NCBI GenBank assembly: GCA_002282445.1
Contig: NCJK01000001.1
Location: 620,001-684,000 of the forward strand
Reading direction: 5' to 3'
Origin: Burkholderiales bacterium 39-55-53
GTDB taxonomy: Bacteria > Pseudomonadota > Gammaproteobacteria > Burkholderiales > Burkholderiaceae_C
DNA length: 64,000 nucleotides
A model generated the notes under the pieces. That model ran no database searches, was not told where the DNA came from, and was given only the letters and a program-made list of their open reading frames with translations. The translations under genes were made by a program, and so were the position numbers. Positions 37,068-46,193 of the stretch are shown in pieces. Each line of letters opens with the position of its first letter. The first letter of the stretch is position 1.

Positions 37068-37694
37068 TCAGTTCTTGTCGAGCCAGTGGCAGATAGGCTC
37101 CCACTGCTCTAAGTCTTTTTCCACTTGTGCGGGTGTGATGTCAAACATCGACAAGCCATGCGCAGCCATGTGCAAGTAGTACTGGGTGTCGCGCAGATAG
37201 CCCAGCATTGGGACATCCAAAGAAGCAGCAAACTCTTTCAAGTTTGCACAGGCAATCGTCCTCGCATCCACACGGTTACCCACTACGCCTACTTTGGTGG
37301 GCAACTTGCGCGTCAGCTGCATGAGCTCCAACAAAAAAGCATGGGTGGCTTGCATATCAAACACGCCGGGCATCAGTGGCACGATGACTTTGTCAGCACG
37401 CTGCACCAACTCCTTCAAGGCTGCGCCACCCAATCCCGCGGGCGTATCGATGACCACATGGGTCGTGCCTTTAGGCGGCTTGGCTGTGGGGACTTGTCCT
37501 GCCTCAATTTCCCAAGTCGCCACAAATGGCAGCTTGGGTGGACGCTGCTGCAACCAAAATTTTGAGGATTGCTGGGTATCGGCATCTCCCAACATGACAT
37601 GGTGACCACGGGACGCAAAGTAGCCAGCAATATTGGTGGCCAAGGTGGATTTACCTGCGCCGCCTTTTGGATTTGCAACAACGATGACTTTCAT
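37068..37694 (-). CDS. Orphan ParA/MinD-like ATPase
   Basis: The 208-residue protein has the deviant Walker A box NPKGGAGKSTLATN (residues 8-20) with the Lys that contacts the partner nucleotide, the DADTQQSS box 2, and HVVIDTPAGLGG as Walker B. This is the ParA family, which forms dimers on DNA or membranes to position cargo. There is no parB-like gene next to it. I chose ATG 37692-37694; the frame extends upstream. It is divergent from the bactofilin gene, with a 122-base AT-rich spacer. Confidence 0.9.
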   Translation of the reverse strand: MKVIVVANPKGGAGKSTLATNIAGYFASRGHHVMLGDADTQQSSKFWLQQRPPKLPFVATWEIEAGQVPTAKPPKGTTHVVIDTPAGLGGAALKELVQRADKVIVPLMPGVFDMQATHAFLLELMQLTRKLPTKVGVVGNRVDARTIACANLKEFAASLDVPMLGYLRDTQYYLHMAAHGLSMFDITPAQVEKDLEQWEPICHWLDKN

Positions 37695-37816
37695 GGGCTT
37701 TGTTTCCAAAAAGTTGAATGATGACAAAAACATACGCCAATTAGCGTATTTATTTGTTTAAATTGACAATAGCAATATAAACTATCAGCCATCGTCATTT
37801 TCTGAAAGATTCGACC

Positions 37817-38143
37817 ATGAGCGAAGGCACCAAAGACAAAAGCATTTTCATTGGCACCGGTGTGGTGTTCAAGGGCTCTATCAGTGCCCCCAACCAAGCC
37901 ATCATTTCTGGCACGGTCGAAGGTGACTTGGTTGCCAAAGATGTGTTGATTGGTGCGTCTGGCGTGGTCACAGGCACGACTGAAGCCGACTTCATCGACG
38001 TCAAAGGCGAGTTGAACCAATCGATCACCAGCAAAAATGTGCTGATTGTGCGCAACACCGGCAAGGTCACGGGCGACGTGACTTACGGCGAAATCGAAAT
38101 CGAACGTGGCGGCAAAATCAAAGGCGACATGAAGCAGGTCTAA
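37817..38143 (+). CDS. Bactofilin
   Basis: The 108-residue protein is a polymerising cytoskeletal bactofilin (DUF583) with the repeated beta-helix segments IFIGTGVVFKGSISAPNQAIISGTVEGDLVAKDVLIGASGVVTGTTEADFIDVKGELNQSI and the final GEIEIERGGKIKGDMKQV. Such proteins form membrane-linked filaments that organise stalks, cell shape or chromosome partners. In other bacteria bactofilins are linked to ParA-like ATPases, so the divergent neighbour is suggestive. A hairpin follows the gene. Confidence 0.93.
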   Translation: MSEGTKDKSIFIGTGVVFKGSISAPNQAIISGTVEGDLVAKDVLIGASGVVTGTTEADFIDVKGELNQSITSKNVLIVRNTGKVTGDVTYGEIEIERGGKIKGDMKQV

Positions 38144-38153
38144 CCCTTCTTCT

Positions 38154-38178
38154 CAGCCTTTGCACCTAGCAAAGGCTG
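38154..38178 (+). terminator. Hairpin after bactofilin gene
   Basis: A perfect 10-base-pair stem (38154-38163 with 38169-38178, loop ACCTA) starts ten bases after the stop codon. It is followed by only a short pyrimidine-rich stretch (TCGTCTTCC), so it is a weak terminator at best. It separates bactofilin from tonB. Confidence 0.5.
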
Positions 38179-38231
38179 AATCGTCTTCCTGAGGGCTGCA
38201 TACAGCGTGACATACTGCCCCTCTAAAATCA

Positions 38232-38864
38232 GTGAAACTTTCAGAGCACCCTCGTTTGTCTCACTCGTCTTCTTCGTACGCATCGCGTCAACGCTCCCCG
38301 CGCAAACACCTCACCGGCATTGGCTTGGTGATTTTGTTGCATGCGTTGCTGCTCTGGGCCATTGCTTCTGGCTTGGCTCGCAAAGTCGTCCGAATGACCG
38401 AGAACACGGTCGAAGCCGTGCTCATGACCGAAGCGCCCCCGCCTGCACCTACGCCGCCGCCCAAAGCGCCGCCCCCGCCTAAAACACCAGCGCCTCCTCC
38501 GCCTGCGCCCACCAGCACAGCACCTGCCATCACCCAAGCGCCTGCACCGCCAGCTCCCACCCCAGCGCCAGCTGCCCCCGCCATTCGTACAGGTGCTGTC
38601 ATTCAAGCCGGTGCGCACTGCGCCAAGCCCGACTATCCCAGCGCCTCGCGCCGCATGGAAGAAGAAGGCACAGTCACGCTGAAGTTTCTGATTGGCGTGG
38701 ATGGCAAAGTCATACAGGCCGACATTGAAAAATCATCGGGCTTCACCCGCTTAGACGAAGCCGCACGCAATGCGCTTTCTAAATGCCAGTTCCGCCCCGG
38801 CACGGTGGACGGCAAGCCCGAACAAAGCTGGGCCAGCATCAAATACACCTGGCGCTTGGAATAA
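38232..38864 (+). CDS. tonB: TonB-family energy transducer
   Basis: The 210-residue protein has a short cytoplasmic N-terminus, one transmembrane segment (about 27-46, HLTGIGLVILLHALLLWAIASGL) with the TonB-type His in the helix, a Pro/Ala-rich periplasmic spacer (about 65-125), and a TonB C-terminal domain (AHCAKPDYPSASRRMEEEGTVTLKFLIGVDGKV, ALSKCQFRPG). It transmits proton-motive force to outer-membrane receptors. The GTG start at 38232 lacks a clear ribosome binding site. The following exbB and two exbD genes complete the complex. Confidence 0.93.
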   Translation: MKLSEHPRLSHSSSSYASRQRSPRKHLTGIGLVILLHALLLWAIASGLARKVVRMTENTVEAVLMTEAPPPAPTPPPKAPPPPKTPAPPPPAPTSTAPAITQAPAPPAPTPAPAAPAIRTGAVIQAGAHCAKPDYPSASRRMEEEGTVTLKFLIGVDGKVIQADIEKSSGFTRLDEAARNALSKCQFRPGTVDGKPEQSWASIKYTWRLE

Positions 38865-38912
38865 GCGCTTCACCCAACACGCTCACACAAAGTTAGACAC
38901 AAGGAAATACCC

Positions 38913-39650
38913 ATGTTGCAACACACCTTCACACGCGCCGCAGCGGCACTCTCAACACTGGCCTTCAGCGCCAGCGTCATGGCTGAAGAAGTCGTGGAGA
39001 ACCCCTACGGCTTGTCAGCCCTGTGGGCCCAAGGCGATGTGGTGGCCAAGGCCACGCTGCTGATTTTGGTCATCATGAGCATGGGCAGCTGGTATGTGAT
39101 CTTCACCAAGCTGGCTGAGCAAAACCGTGTGATGCGTTTTTCTAAAACAGCGCAAGAGAACTTTTGGAACGCAGGCGATGTGCGTCAAGGCGCAGATGGT
39201 TTGGAAGCAGACAGTCCTTTCCGCTTCATCGCTGAAAAAGGTTTGGAGAGCGCGGGCAAGCACACAGGCTTGTTGGGCAACATCAACTTCAACGACTGGG
39301 TGACGATGAGCATCCAACGCGCCATGAACAACGTGCAAAGCCGCATGCAAGACGGTTTGGCGGTGTTGGCCACCGTGGGCTCCACAGCCCCGTTCGTCGG
39401 TTTGTTTGGCACGGTCTGGGGCATTTACAACGCGCTGGTGAAGATTGGTATGTCAGGCCAAGCCAGCATCGACAAAGTGGCGGGGCCTGTGGGCGAGTCG
39501 CTCATCATGACCGCCATTGGTTTGGCGGTAGCTGTGCCTGCGGTGCTGGGCTACAACTGGCTGGTGCGTCGCAACAAAGTGGCGATGGAAGAAGTGCACG
39601 CCTTTGGCGCGGACTTGCATGCGGTGTTGTTGGGTTCGGCACAGAAGTAA
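38913..39650 (+). CDS. exbB: ExbB-like proton channel subunit
   Basis: The 245-residue protein has an N-terminal signal-like segment (LSTLAFSASVMAEEVVE), then the MotA/TolQ/ExbB domain: a first transmembrane helix (ATLLILVIMSMGSWYVIFTKL), then LAVLATVGSTAPFVGLFGTVWGIYNALVKIG and ESLIMTAIGLAVAVPAVLGYNWLVRR. It forms the pentameric channel that energises TonB. Start with AAGGAA ribosome binding site. It lies 48 bases after tonB. Confidence 0.95.
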   Translation: MLQHTFTRAAAALSTLAFSASVMAEEVVENPYGLSALWAQGDVVAKATLLILVIMSMGSWYVIFTKLAEQNRVMRFSKTAQENFWNAGDVRQGADGLEADSPFRFIAEKGLESAGKHTGLLGNINFNDWVTMSIQRAMNNVQSRMQDGLAVLATVGSTAPFVGLFGTVWGIYNALVKIGMSGQASIDKVAGPVGESLIMTAIGLAVAVPAVLGYNWLVRRNKVAMEEVHAFGADLHAVLLGSAQK

Positions 39651-39653
39651 GCC

Positions 39654-40100
39654 ATGGCCATGCACCTAGGCCCCAGCGAGGGCGACGATGAACTGTTGAC
39701 CACCATCAACACCACGCCTTTGGTGGATGTGATGTTGGTGCTGCTCATCATTTTTCTCATCACCATTCCGGTGGTGACCACCTCTGTCAAAGTGGATCTG
39801 CCACAAGAGGTACAACAACCGCGCGAGACCAAACCCGACAACATCATCTTGTCGGTGAATGCGCAAGGCCAAGCCTATTTGTATGACGCGCCCGTGCGCA
39901 GCAACACAGACCTGATCAAGCAGCTGCAAAGCTTTGCTGAAAAGACGCCACAACCCGAAGTGCAAATTCGCGGCGATGCCAAGACTGACTTTGAAGCCGT
40001 GGGCCGCGTGCTGTATGCCGCGCAGGTGGCGGGGTTGACCAAGGTGAGGTTTGTCACCGACCCGCAGGGTCAATCTGCTGCTTCGCCGCAAGGGAAATAA
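39654..40100 (+). CDS. exbD: ExbD-like protein 1
   Basis: The 148-residue protein has a single transmembrane helix with the proton-conducting Asp (INTTPLVDVMLVLLIIFLITIPVVTTSVKVDLP) and a periplasmic ExbD/TolR domain (DNIILSVNAQGQAYLYD..., VQIRGDAKTDFEAVGRVLYAAQVAGLTKVRFVTDP). It starts three bases after exbB. Confidence 0.94.
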   Translation: MAMHLGPSEGDDELLTTINTTPLVDVMLVLLIIFLITIPVVTTSVKVDLPQEVQQPRETKPDNIILSVNAQGQAYLYDAPVRSNTDLIKQLQSFAEKTPQPEVQIRGDAKTDFEAVGRVLYAAQVAGLTKVRFVTDPQGQSAASPQGK

Positions 40101-40102
40101 CC

Positions 40103-40525
40103 ATGGCGATGAACCTTCAAACCCAAGACGAACCCGAAGTGATGATGGACATCAACACCACGCCGTTGATCGACGTGATGCTGGTGCTGCTGATCATGCT
40201 CATCATCACCATTCCCGTGCAGCTGCATTCGGTCAACCTCGACATGCCGCAAAGCGCCACACCGCAAACCAAGAAGCCCAACGTAGTGCGCATCGAAGTG
40301 GATGCACGCAGCGTGGTCAACTGGAACGGCAAGCCTTTGACCGACCGCGCCGCGCTCGATGCACTGCTGCTAGAGGCCAAAGCCCAAGAGCCACAGCCCG
40401 AACTGCACATCAAAGCCCAAGGCAAAGCCAAGTACGAAGCCGTAGCGGGTGTCTTGGCCAGTGCCCAGCGTCAGGGCCTGACCAAGATTGGCATCGTGGG
40501 CACGGAGCAATTTGCTGCGCCTTAA
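40103..40525 (+). CDS. exbD: ExbD-like protein 2
   Basis: The 140-residue protein is a second ExbD/TolR protein with INTTPLIDVMLVLLIMLIITIPVQLHSVNLDMP and KYEAVAGVLASAQRQGLTKIGIVG. The intramembrane Asp is kept. It starts two bases after the first exbD. Two ExbD copies with one ExbB are common in Burkholderiales; mixed stators are possible. It ends the tonB operon. Confidence 0.93.
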   Translation: MAMNLQTQDEPEVMMDINTTPLIDVMLVLLIMLIITIPVQLHSVNLDMPQSATPQTKKPNVVRIEVDARSVVNWNGKPLTDRAALDALLLEAKAQEPQPELHIKAQGKAKYEAVAGVLASAQRQGLTKIGIVGTEQFAAP

Positions 40526-40582
40526 CGCAAGCAATGTGTTCAGCTTCTCGCTAGTTCAGATCTGCACGCATTCAGACGCCAC

Positions 40583-41800
40583 TTACGCGACGATGCCCTT
40601 GTCTTTGAGCGCTTGAATCTGCGCTGCCGTCAACCCAATCTCATGCAACACCGCATCCGTGTCTTGCCCAATGTTGGGCGCATTGCGGCGGTGGCTGCCG
40701 GGGGTGCGTGACAGCTTTGGGATGATGCCTGGCACAGCCAGCGATGTGCCGTCATCCATCTGCACCTGTTGAATCATCTCGCGTGCTTGGTAATGCGGGT
40801 CAGCCGCAATGTCGGCCACGGTGTAGATGCGGCCCGCGGGCACATCGGCTTTGTCCAAAGCGTCTAGCACTTGCGCCACGGTGAGCTGCGCAGTCCACAC
40901 GCCAATGGCCGCATCAATCTCAGCCACGCGTTTCACACGACCTGCGTTGTCACCCAACGCAGGGTCGTTGCCCAAATCGTCGCGGCCCATGGTGTGCATG
41001 AGGCGTTTGAAAATGCTGTCGCCATTGCCCGCAATCAGCACATAACCGTCATCACCACAGCGGTAGGCATTGCTGGGTGCAATGCCGGGCAATGCACTGC
41101 CCGCTGCTTCGCGCACTGCGCCAAACGCGCTGTACTCAGGCAGCAAACTTTCCATGCAGTTGAAGACGGCTTCGTACAAGGCCACGTCAATCACTTGGCC
41201 TTGGCCGCTTTTCTCGCGCTCGTGCAGCGCCGTCAAAATGCCAATCACGCCATGCAACGACGCCAGCGTGTCGCCAATGCTCACACCCACACGCACGGGC
41301 ACACGGCCTGGCTCAGCGGTGAGATGACGCAAACCACTCATGGCCTCGGCCACCACACCAAAGCCTGGCTTGTCGCGATACGGCCCTGTTTGCCCATAGC
41401 CGCTGATGCGCAACATGATGAGGCGAGGATTGATAGCCAACAGTTCATCAGGGCCGAGGCCCCAGCCTTCCATCGCGCCTGGGCGAAAGTTCTCGATCAG
41501 CACATCCGCGTCTTTGGCGAGCTGACGCACGATGTCTTGTGCTTCTTTTTCCCTCAGGTCCAACGCCACCGAGCGTTTGTTGCGCGACTGCACTTGCCAC
41601 CAGACGGACGTGCCGTCTTTGAGCAAACGCCATTTACGAAGTGGGTCACCTGTCTTGGGGGTTTCAATCTTCACCACATCCGCACCGAAGTCGGCCAATG
41701 TTTTGGCGGCAAAGGGGCCCGCGATGAGCTGGCCGAGTTCGACCACACGCAAGCCATGAAGTGGGGTTTGGTTTGAGCTGAGAGATGCAGAGCTGTTCAT
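40583..41800 (-). CDS. CaiB/BaiF family CoA-transferase
   Basis: The 405-residue protein is a class III CoA-transferase (LHGLRVVELGQLIAGPFAAKTLADFGADVVKIETPKTGDPLRKW, NKRSVALDLREKEAQDIV, and SIGDTLASLHGVIGILTAL, the region of the catalytic Asp). It moves CoA between organic acids. The substrate cannot be assigned. No catabolic partner genes are adjacent. The gene stands alone, convergent with exbD. Confidence 0.9.
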   Translation of the reverse strand: MNSSASLSSNQTPLHGLRVVELGQLIAGPFAAKTLADFGADVVKIETPKTGDPLRKWRLLKDGTSVWWQVQSRNKRSVALDLREKEAQDIVRQLAKDADVLIENFRPGAMEGWGLGPDELLAINPRLIMLRISGYGQTGPYRDKPGFGVVAEAMSGLRHLTAEPGRVPVRVGVSIGDTLASLHGVIGILTALHEREKSGQGQVIDVALYEAVFNCMESLLPEYSAFGAVREAAGSALPGIAPSNAYRCGDDGYVLIAGNGDSIFKRLMHTMGRDDLGNDPALGDNAGRVKRVAEIDAAIGVWTAQLTVAQVLDALDKADVPAGRIYTVADIAADPHYQAREMIQQVQMDDGTSLAVPGIIPKLSRTPGSHRRNAPNIGQDTDAVLHEIGLTAAQIQALKDKGIVA

Positions 41801-41864
41801 GGCTAGGCATTGTGCCCATTCATGCGCGAACTGCGCATGGGCATCTTCACGCAGTTGAAAGCGT

Positions 41865-42593
41865 TCAGGGCAAGAACGCTGGGCTGAGCAAACGCAAACC
41901 CAAAGTGAACCAACGCTCTTGCTCGGGTTGGCCTATGCGGTTGCCATACGTGGTGTCGATTTGCACACGCTGAGGAACAACCCAAATGCGTAACCCAACT
42001 TGATAACGCGTCCCCATGGCCGCTTCGCCATAGGTTTCGGCGATGGCGGTGATCTGAGCATTGAGGGGCAACTCACCGCCCACACCCCATGTGGGACGGC
42101 TCACGCCTAAGCTTTGGTGTTGCACCCAGCCTGCATTGAGGTGTACAAAGCGGTCTTGCCCCAAGGGCACGGTCACAGGCACGTTGAAGAAATAGTCTTT
42201 GTCGTTGGGACGCTCAGCTGTGGCGGGCCGCATAGACACGACGCCCACAGCAGTGGAAATGCCTAACTTGCCATCGGCCACAGGCACCCAGCGCTTTTTA
42301 ACCTGCCCCACCCAGAACTGGGTTTTGCCCACATCGTCCTCGGTTTGCGCGTTGCCCCCCACCGTCCACTCCAACTCGCCGCCAAAGTTGCAGCCGGGCA
42401 TGGCCCAACGTTCAAGGGAAGTACTGCTACTTTTCATCCATGTCTCAAGCTGACACGATTTTTCGTCCACGATGTTGGCGTCGTCCGTGCTCATGGGCCG
42501 CGCGGCCTGCGCATGGCCCGCACACAACAAAGCCAGCCCCAAAGCCAGCAGCATTTGGCGCGAATGCACAAAACATGGGGGAATGCGAAACAC
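41865..42593 (-). CDS. Predicted secreted, beta-rich outer-membrane-like protein
   Basis: I do not recognise a named family. The 242-residue protein carries a signal peptide (MLLALGLALLCAGHAQA), then alternating beta segments ending in aromatic or positively charged residues (LEWTVGGN, KTQFWVGQVKKRW, KLGISTAVGVVSMR, DYFFNVPVTVPLG, YQVGLRIWVVPQRVQIDTTYGNR), and ends in hydrophobic FLP. This looks like a small outer-membrane barrel. The frame starts with GTG at 42593; the ATG at 42552-42554, directly before the signal peptide, is also possible. It is divergent from leuC. Confidence 0.6.
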   Translation of the reverse strand: MFRIPPCFVHSRQMLLALGLALLCAGHAQAARPMSTDDANIVDEKSCQLETWMKSSSTSLERWAMPGCNFGGELEWTVGGNAQTEDDVGKTQFWVGQVKKRWVPVADGKLGISTAVGVVSMRPATAERPNDKDYFFNVPVTVPLGQDRFVHLNAGWVQHQSLGVSRPTWGVGGELPLNAQITAIAETYGEAAMGTRYQVGLRIWVVPQRVQIDTTYGNRIGQPEQERWFTLGLRLLSPAFLP

Positions 42594-42719
42594 GATTGAG
42601 ATAGATCAGTAAAAAAGCGCGATGTCACGCTGAGCAAATTCTAGGAAGGCTTTATTTCGATTCGGTGAAATCGGTATGCACTCCCGCATAAAATCGTGGG
42701 CTCCACCTAAGGAAGACTC

Positions 42720-44141
42720 ATGGGACGCACCCTTTACGACAAGATTTGGGACGAGCACGTCGTCCACACCGAAGAAGATGGCACAGCCATCCTCTACATC
42801 GACCGCCATTTGGTGCACGAAGTCACCAGCCCACAAGCGTTTGAGGGCATTCGCCAAGCAGGCCGCAAGGTCTGGCGTGTCAGCTCAATCGTGGCCACCG
42901 CCGACCACAACACGCCCACCACCGGCTGGGAGCTGGGCTACGACGGCATCACCGACCCCATCAGCAAAGAACAAATCACCACGCTCGACGCCAACATGGC
43001 CGAGTTCGGCTCTGCCGCGTTCTTCCCGTTCATGTCCAAGCGCCAAGGCATCGTACACGTGATTGGCCCTGAAAACGGCGCTACCCTGCCCGGCATGACC
43101 GTGGTGTGCGGCGACAGCCACACCTCCACCCACGGCGCGTTTGGCGCGTTGGCTCACGGCATCGGCACCTCTGAGGTTGAGCACGTCATGGCCACGCAAA
43201 CCTTGTTGGCCAAAAAAGCCAAGAACATGCTCATCAAAGTCGAAGGCATGCTGGCCAAAGGCGTGACTGGCAAAGACGTGGTGCTAGCCATCATCGGCAA
43301 GATCGGCACAGCCGGCGGCACGGGCTACACCATTGAATTTGCAGGCTCTGCCATTCGCTCACTCAGCATGGAAGGCCGCATGACCGTCTGCAACATGGCC
43401 ATCGAAGGCGGCGCGCGCGCTGGTTTGGTGGCGGTGGACGACAAAACCATTGAGTACGTCAAAGGTCGTCCCCTCTCACCCACAGGCGTGGAATGGGACC
43501 AAGCCGTAGCGTATTGGAAAACCTTGCACTCTGACGCCGACGCCAAGTTTGACGCCGTGGTCGAGCTCAAAGCCGAAGACATCTTGCCGCAAGTCACTTG
43601 GGGCACGTCGCCCGAAATGGTGCTGGACATCAACGGCATCGTGCCTGACCCAGACAAAGAAAAAGACGCCAACAAGCGCGGTGCGATTGAACGCGCGTTG
43701 ACGTACATGGACTTGCAGCCAGGCAAAGCATTGAACGATTTGTTTGTCGACAAAGTGTTCATTGGCTCATGCACCAACAGCCGCATCGAAGACATGCGCG
43801 AAGCAGCAGCCGTGGTCAAGAAGCTTGGCCAAAAAGTGGCCAAGAACATCAAGCTCGCTTTGGTTGTGCCCGGCTCAGGCTTGGTCAAAGAACAAGCGGA
43901 AAAAGAAGGCTTGCACGAAATCTTCAAAGCCGCTGGCTTTGAGTGGCGTGAGCCCGGCTGCTCGATGTGTTTGGCCATGAACGCCGACCGCTTAGAGCCA
44001 GGCGAGCGCTGCGCCTCCACCAGCAACCGTAACTTCGAGGGCCGTCAAGGCAACGGTGGCCGCACGCACTTGGTCAGCCCCGCCATGGCTGCTGCTGCCG
44101 CTATTCATGGCCACTTTGTGGACGTTCGCAAGTTCGCCTAA
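42720..44141 (+). CDS. leuC: 3-isopropylmalate dehydratase large subunit
   Basis: The 473-residue protein is the Fe-S subunit of isopropylmalate isomerase in leucine synthesis. The aconitase signature [27 protein letters not shown] and the cluster ligands [12 protein letters not shown] (near residue 350) and [10 protein letters not shown] (near 413) are present. [18 protein letters not shown] ends it. The start has an AAGGA site. leuD follows 12 bases after, leuB then. Confidence 0.97.
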   Translation: MGRTLYDKIWDEHVVHTEEDGTAILYIDRHLVHEVTSPQAFEGIRQAGRKVWRVSSIVATADHNTPTTGWELGYDGITDPISKEQITTLDANMAEFGSAAFFPFMSKRQGIVHVIGPENGATLPGMTVVCGDSHTSTHGAFGALAHGIGTSEVEHVMATQTLLAKKAKNMLIKVEGMLAKGVTGKDVVLAIIGKIGTAGGTGYTIEFAGSAIRSLSMEGRMTVCNMAIEGGARAGLVAVDDKTIEYVKGRPLSPTGVEWDQAVAYWKTLHSDADAKFDAVVELKAEDILPQVTWGTSPEMVLDINGIVPDPDKEKDANKRGAIERALTYMDLQPGKALNDLFVDKVFIGSCTNSRIEDMREAAAVVKKLGQKVAKNIKLALVVPGSGLVKEQAEKEGLHEIFKAAGFEWREPGCSMCLAMNADRLEPGERCASTSNRNFEGRQGNGGRTHLVSPAMAAAAAIHGHFVDVRKFA

Positions 44142-44153
44142 GGGATAAAAATC

Positions 44154-44798
44154 ATGCAGAAATTCACCCTCCACAAAGGCATCGTGGCCCCCATGGACCG
44201 CGAGAACGTCGACACCGACGCCATCATTCCCAAGCAGTTTTTGAAGTCCATCCGCAAGACGGGCTTTGGCCCCAACTTGTTTGACGAGTGGCGCTATTTG
44301 GACCATGGCGAGCCCGGCCAAGACCCCGCCAGCCGCAAGCCCAACCCAGACTTTGTGCTGAACCAACCCCGCTATACAGGCGCATCGGTGCTGTTGGCCC
44401 GCAAAAACTTTGGCTGCGGTTCGTCACGCGAACATGCACCTTGGGCGATTGACCAATACGGCTTCCGCGCCGTCATTGCGCCTAGCTTTGCCGACATCTT
44501 TTTTAACAACTGTTTCAAAAACGGCTTGCTGCCCATCGTGCTGCCTGAAGCCGCAATTGACCTGTTGTTCAACGAAGTGCATGCCTTCCCCGGCTATGAG
44601 TTGACGATTGACCTTGAGAACCAAGTCATCGTGCGCCCGCAAGGCGAGACCATTCCATTTGAAGTGCAAGCCTTCCGAAAGTACTGCTTGCTCAACGGCT
44701 TTGACGACATTGGCCTGACCCTGCGTCAGTCCGACAAAATCAAAGCCTTTGAAGCCGAGCGCTTGGCCACCAAGCCTTGGTTGGCTCACACGATGTAA
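44154..44798 (+). CDS. leuD: 3-isopropylmalate dehydratase small subunit
   Basis: The 214-residue protein is the partner of Leu[23 protein letters not shown] and [48 protein letters not shown] are the LeuD signatures that shape the substrate site. It is part of the leuCDB operon, 12 bases after leuC and 21 before leuB. Confidence 0.97.
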   Translation: MQKFTLHKGIVAPMDRENVDTDAIIPKQFLKSIRKTGFGPNLFDEWRYLDHGEPGQDPASRKPNPDFVLNQPRYTGASVLLARKNFGCGSSREHAPWAIDQYGFRAVIAPSFADIFFNNCFKNGLLPIVLPEAAIDLLFNEVHAFPGYELTIDLENQVIVRPQGETIPFEVQAFRKYCLLNGFDDIGLTLRQSDKIKAFEAERLATKPWLAHTM

Positions 44799-44819
44799 AC
44801 CCATTTAGAAGAACAACAC

Positions 44820-45905
44820 ATGAAAATCGCAATCCTCCCCGGCGACGGCATCGGCCCAGAAATCGTGGCCGAAGCGGTCAAGGTCTTGAACGTCCTCGAC
44901 CTCAAGTTTGAATCCGAAACAGCCTTGGTCGGCGGTGCAGCGTTTGACGCGCACGGCCACCCTTTGCCAGAAGCCACCCTCAAGTTGGCAATGGATGCTG
45001 ATGCCGTGTTGTTCGGCTCTGTGGGCGACTGGAAATACGACACCCTCGACCGCCCTCTGCGTCCTGAGCAAGCCATTTTGGGTTTGCGCAAAAACATGGG
45101 CCTGTTCGCCAACTTCCGCCCTGCCATTTGCTACGAGCAGTTGGTAGGCGCATCAAGCTTGAAACCTGAGCTGATTGCTGGCTTGGACATTTTGATCATC
45201 CGCGAACTGACCGGCGACATTTACTTTGGCCAACCGCGCGGTCGCCGCGTGGCCACCGACGGCCACTTCCCAGGTGCGGAAGAAGCGTTTGACACTATGC
45301 GCTATTCCAAGCCCGAGATCGAGCGCATTGCACACGTAGCTTTCCAAGCCGCCCGCAAGCGCAAAGCCGCAGGCACAGAAGGTCGCGTGACCAGCGTGGA
45401 CAAAGCCAACGTGCTGGAAACCTTCCAGTTCTGGAAAGACGTGGTGAGCGAAGTGGGCAAAGAGTACCCAGACATCGCCCTCGACCACATGTACGTCGAC
45501 AACGCCGCCATGCAACTGGTGAAAGAGCCCAAGCGCTTTGACGTGGTGGTGACCGGCAATATGTTTGGCGACATCTTGAGCGACGAAGCCTCCATGCTGA
45601 CTGGCTCTATCGGCATGTTGCCTTCTGCTTCTTTGAACTCAAAGAACCAAGGCTTGTACGAACCTAGCCACGGCAGCGCCCCTGACATCGCCGGCAAAGG
45701 CGTGGCCAACCCCTTGGCCACCATCCTCAGCGCCGCCATGATGTTGCGCTTTAGCTTGAACCAAGCGGCAGCGGCTGATCGCATCGAGACAGCGGTGAAA
45801 GCTGTGTTGGCCCAAGGCCTGCGCACGCCAGACATCTACAGCGAAGGCACGACCAAAGTGGGTACGGCTCAGATGGGTGATGCGGTGGTGAAGGCTTTGC
45901 GTTAA
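44820..45905 (+). CDS. leuB: 3-isopropylmalate dehydrogenase
   Basis: The 361-residue NAD-dependent dehydrogenase oxidises and decarboxylates 3-isopropylmalate. The start [22 protein letters not shown] and the catalytic [15 protein letters not shown]-type loop (here [15 protein letters not shown]), then [25 protein letters not shown], are diagnostic. A UUCG-loop terminator follows after about 20 bases, ending the operon. Confidence 0.97.
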   Translation: MKIAILPGDGIGPEIVAEAVKVLNVLDLKFESETALVGGAAFDAHGHPLPEATLKLAMDADAVLFGSVGDWKYDTLDRPLRPEQAILGLRKNMGLFANFRPAICYEQLVGASSLKPELIAGLDILIIRELTGDIYFGQPRGRRVATDGHFPGAEEAFDTMRYSKPEIERIAHVAFQAARKRKAAGTEGRVTSVDKANVLETFQFWKDVVSEVGKEYPDIALDHMYVDNAAMQLVKEPKRFDVVVTGNMFGDILSDEASMLTGSIGMLPSASLNSKNQGLYEPSHGSAPDIAGKGVANPLATILSAAMMLRFSLNQAAAADRIETAVKAVLAQGLRTPDIYSEGTTKVGTAQMGDAVVKALR

Positions 45906-45927
45906 TTCGCCTCCTGTTTCACCCAAG

Positions 45928-45957
45928 AAAACGCGCCTTCGGGCGCGTTTTGCTTTT
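45928..45957 (+). terminator. Terminator of leuCDB
   Basis: A 10-base-pair stem (45928-45937 with 45942-45951) has a TTCG tetraloop and is followed by GC and TTTT. It separates leuB from the asd leader region. Confidence 0.9.
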
Positions 45958-45986
45958 CTGTCAGCCTGGGTAAAGCCCCCATCTAC

Positions 45987-45992
45987 TACAAT
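45987..45992 (+). promoter_or_regulatory. Possible -10 box of the asd leader
   Basis: TACAAT stands eight bases before the leader ATG at 46000, so a transcript could begin at or near that ATG. No good -35 box is visible 17 bases upstream (GCCTGG), which lowers confidence. Confidence 0.35.
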
Positions 45993-45999
45993 GACATAC

Positions 46000-46101
46000 A
46001 TGTTTCACGCCCGCTCGCTCTCTTTGAACTTCGTTGCCCCCGCACTGGTGGCTGCGTTGGCGCGCGTGAACACCATCAAAACCACGACCATTAAGGGCTA
46101 A
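46000..46101 (+). CDS. Putative leader peptide upstream of asd
   Basis: A 33-codon ORF (ATG 46000, stop TAA 46099-46101) stands between the leuB terminator and asd. Its last codons, from position 24 on, encode NTIKTTTIKG, with four Thr, two Ile and two Lys codons in nine. These are the end products of the aspartate branch that asd feeds. An in-frame ATG at 45991 could add three codons. No ribosome binding site is visible, so it may be leaderless. It resembles thrL of E. coli in logic: low charged tRNA would stall ribosomes here. The peptide itself need not be stable. Confidence 0.55.
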   Translation: MFHARSLSLNFVAPALVAALARVNTIKTTTIKG

Positions 46102-46170
46102 ACGCTCCGGTTCGTCGTGCGCCCCCCGGCCAGACGAGCCGGGCAAACAGTCTGGTCTGGCACTGTTTTC
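46083..46170 (+). promoter_or_regulatory. Putative transcription attenuator of asd
   Basis: Segment 1 CACGAC (46083-46088, in the Thr codons) pairs with GTCGTG (46114-46119). Overlapping that strand, CCGGTTCGTC (46107-46116) can instead pair over ten bases, one of them G-U, with GACGAGCCGG (46133-46142). This pairing excludes the hairpin CCCGGC/GCCGGG (46125-46130 with 46138-46143). The last hairpin AAACAGT/ACTGTTT (46145-46151 with 46162-46168) runs into TTTTCT. So mutually exclusive antiterminator and terminator folds can be drawn. The T run is short. Confidence 0.5.
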
Positions 46171-46193
46171 TACATTTGAAAAGGCGTTGAAAA

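Noticed and set aside
38241-38618. Long minus-strand frames rich in Gly and Arg inside tonB
   Set aside because: They arise from the complement of the Pro/Ala-rich spacer of TonB and have low-complexity composition only.
40051-40554. A 167-codon plus-strand frame overlapping both exbD genes
   Set aside because: It is out of frame with two well-supported ExbD proteins and has no family features.
42594-42719. Leucine leader peptide before leuC
   Set aside because: No short ORF with repeated Leu codons or alternative hairpins is visible; the ATG at 42676 only opens a shadow frame of leuC.
45639-46001. Minus-strand frame reaching from leuB into the asd leader region
   Set aside because: It has no ribosome binding site, no family features and runs through the leuB coding region and terminator.
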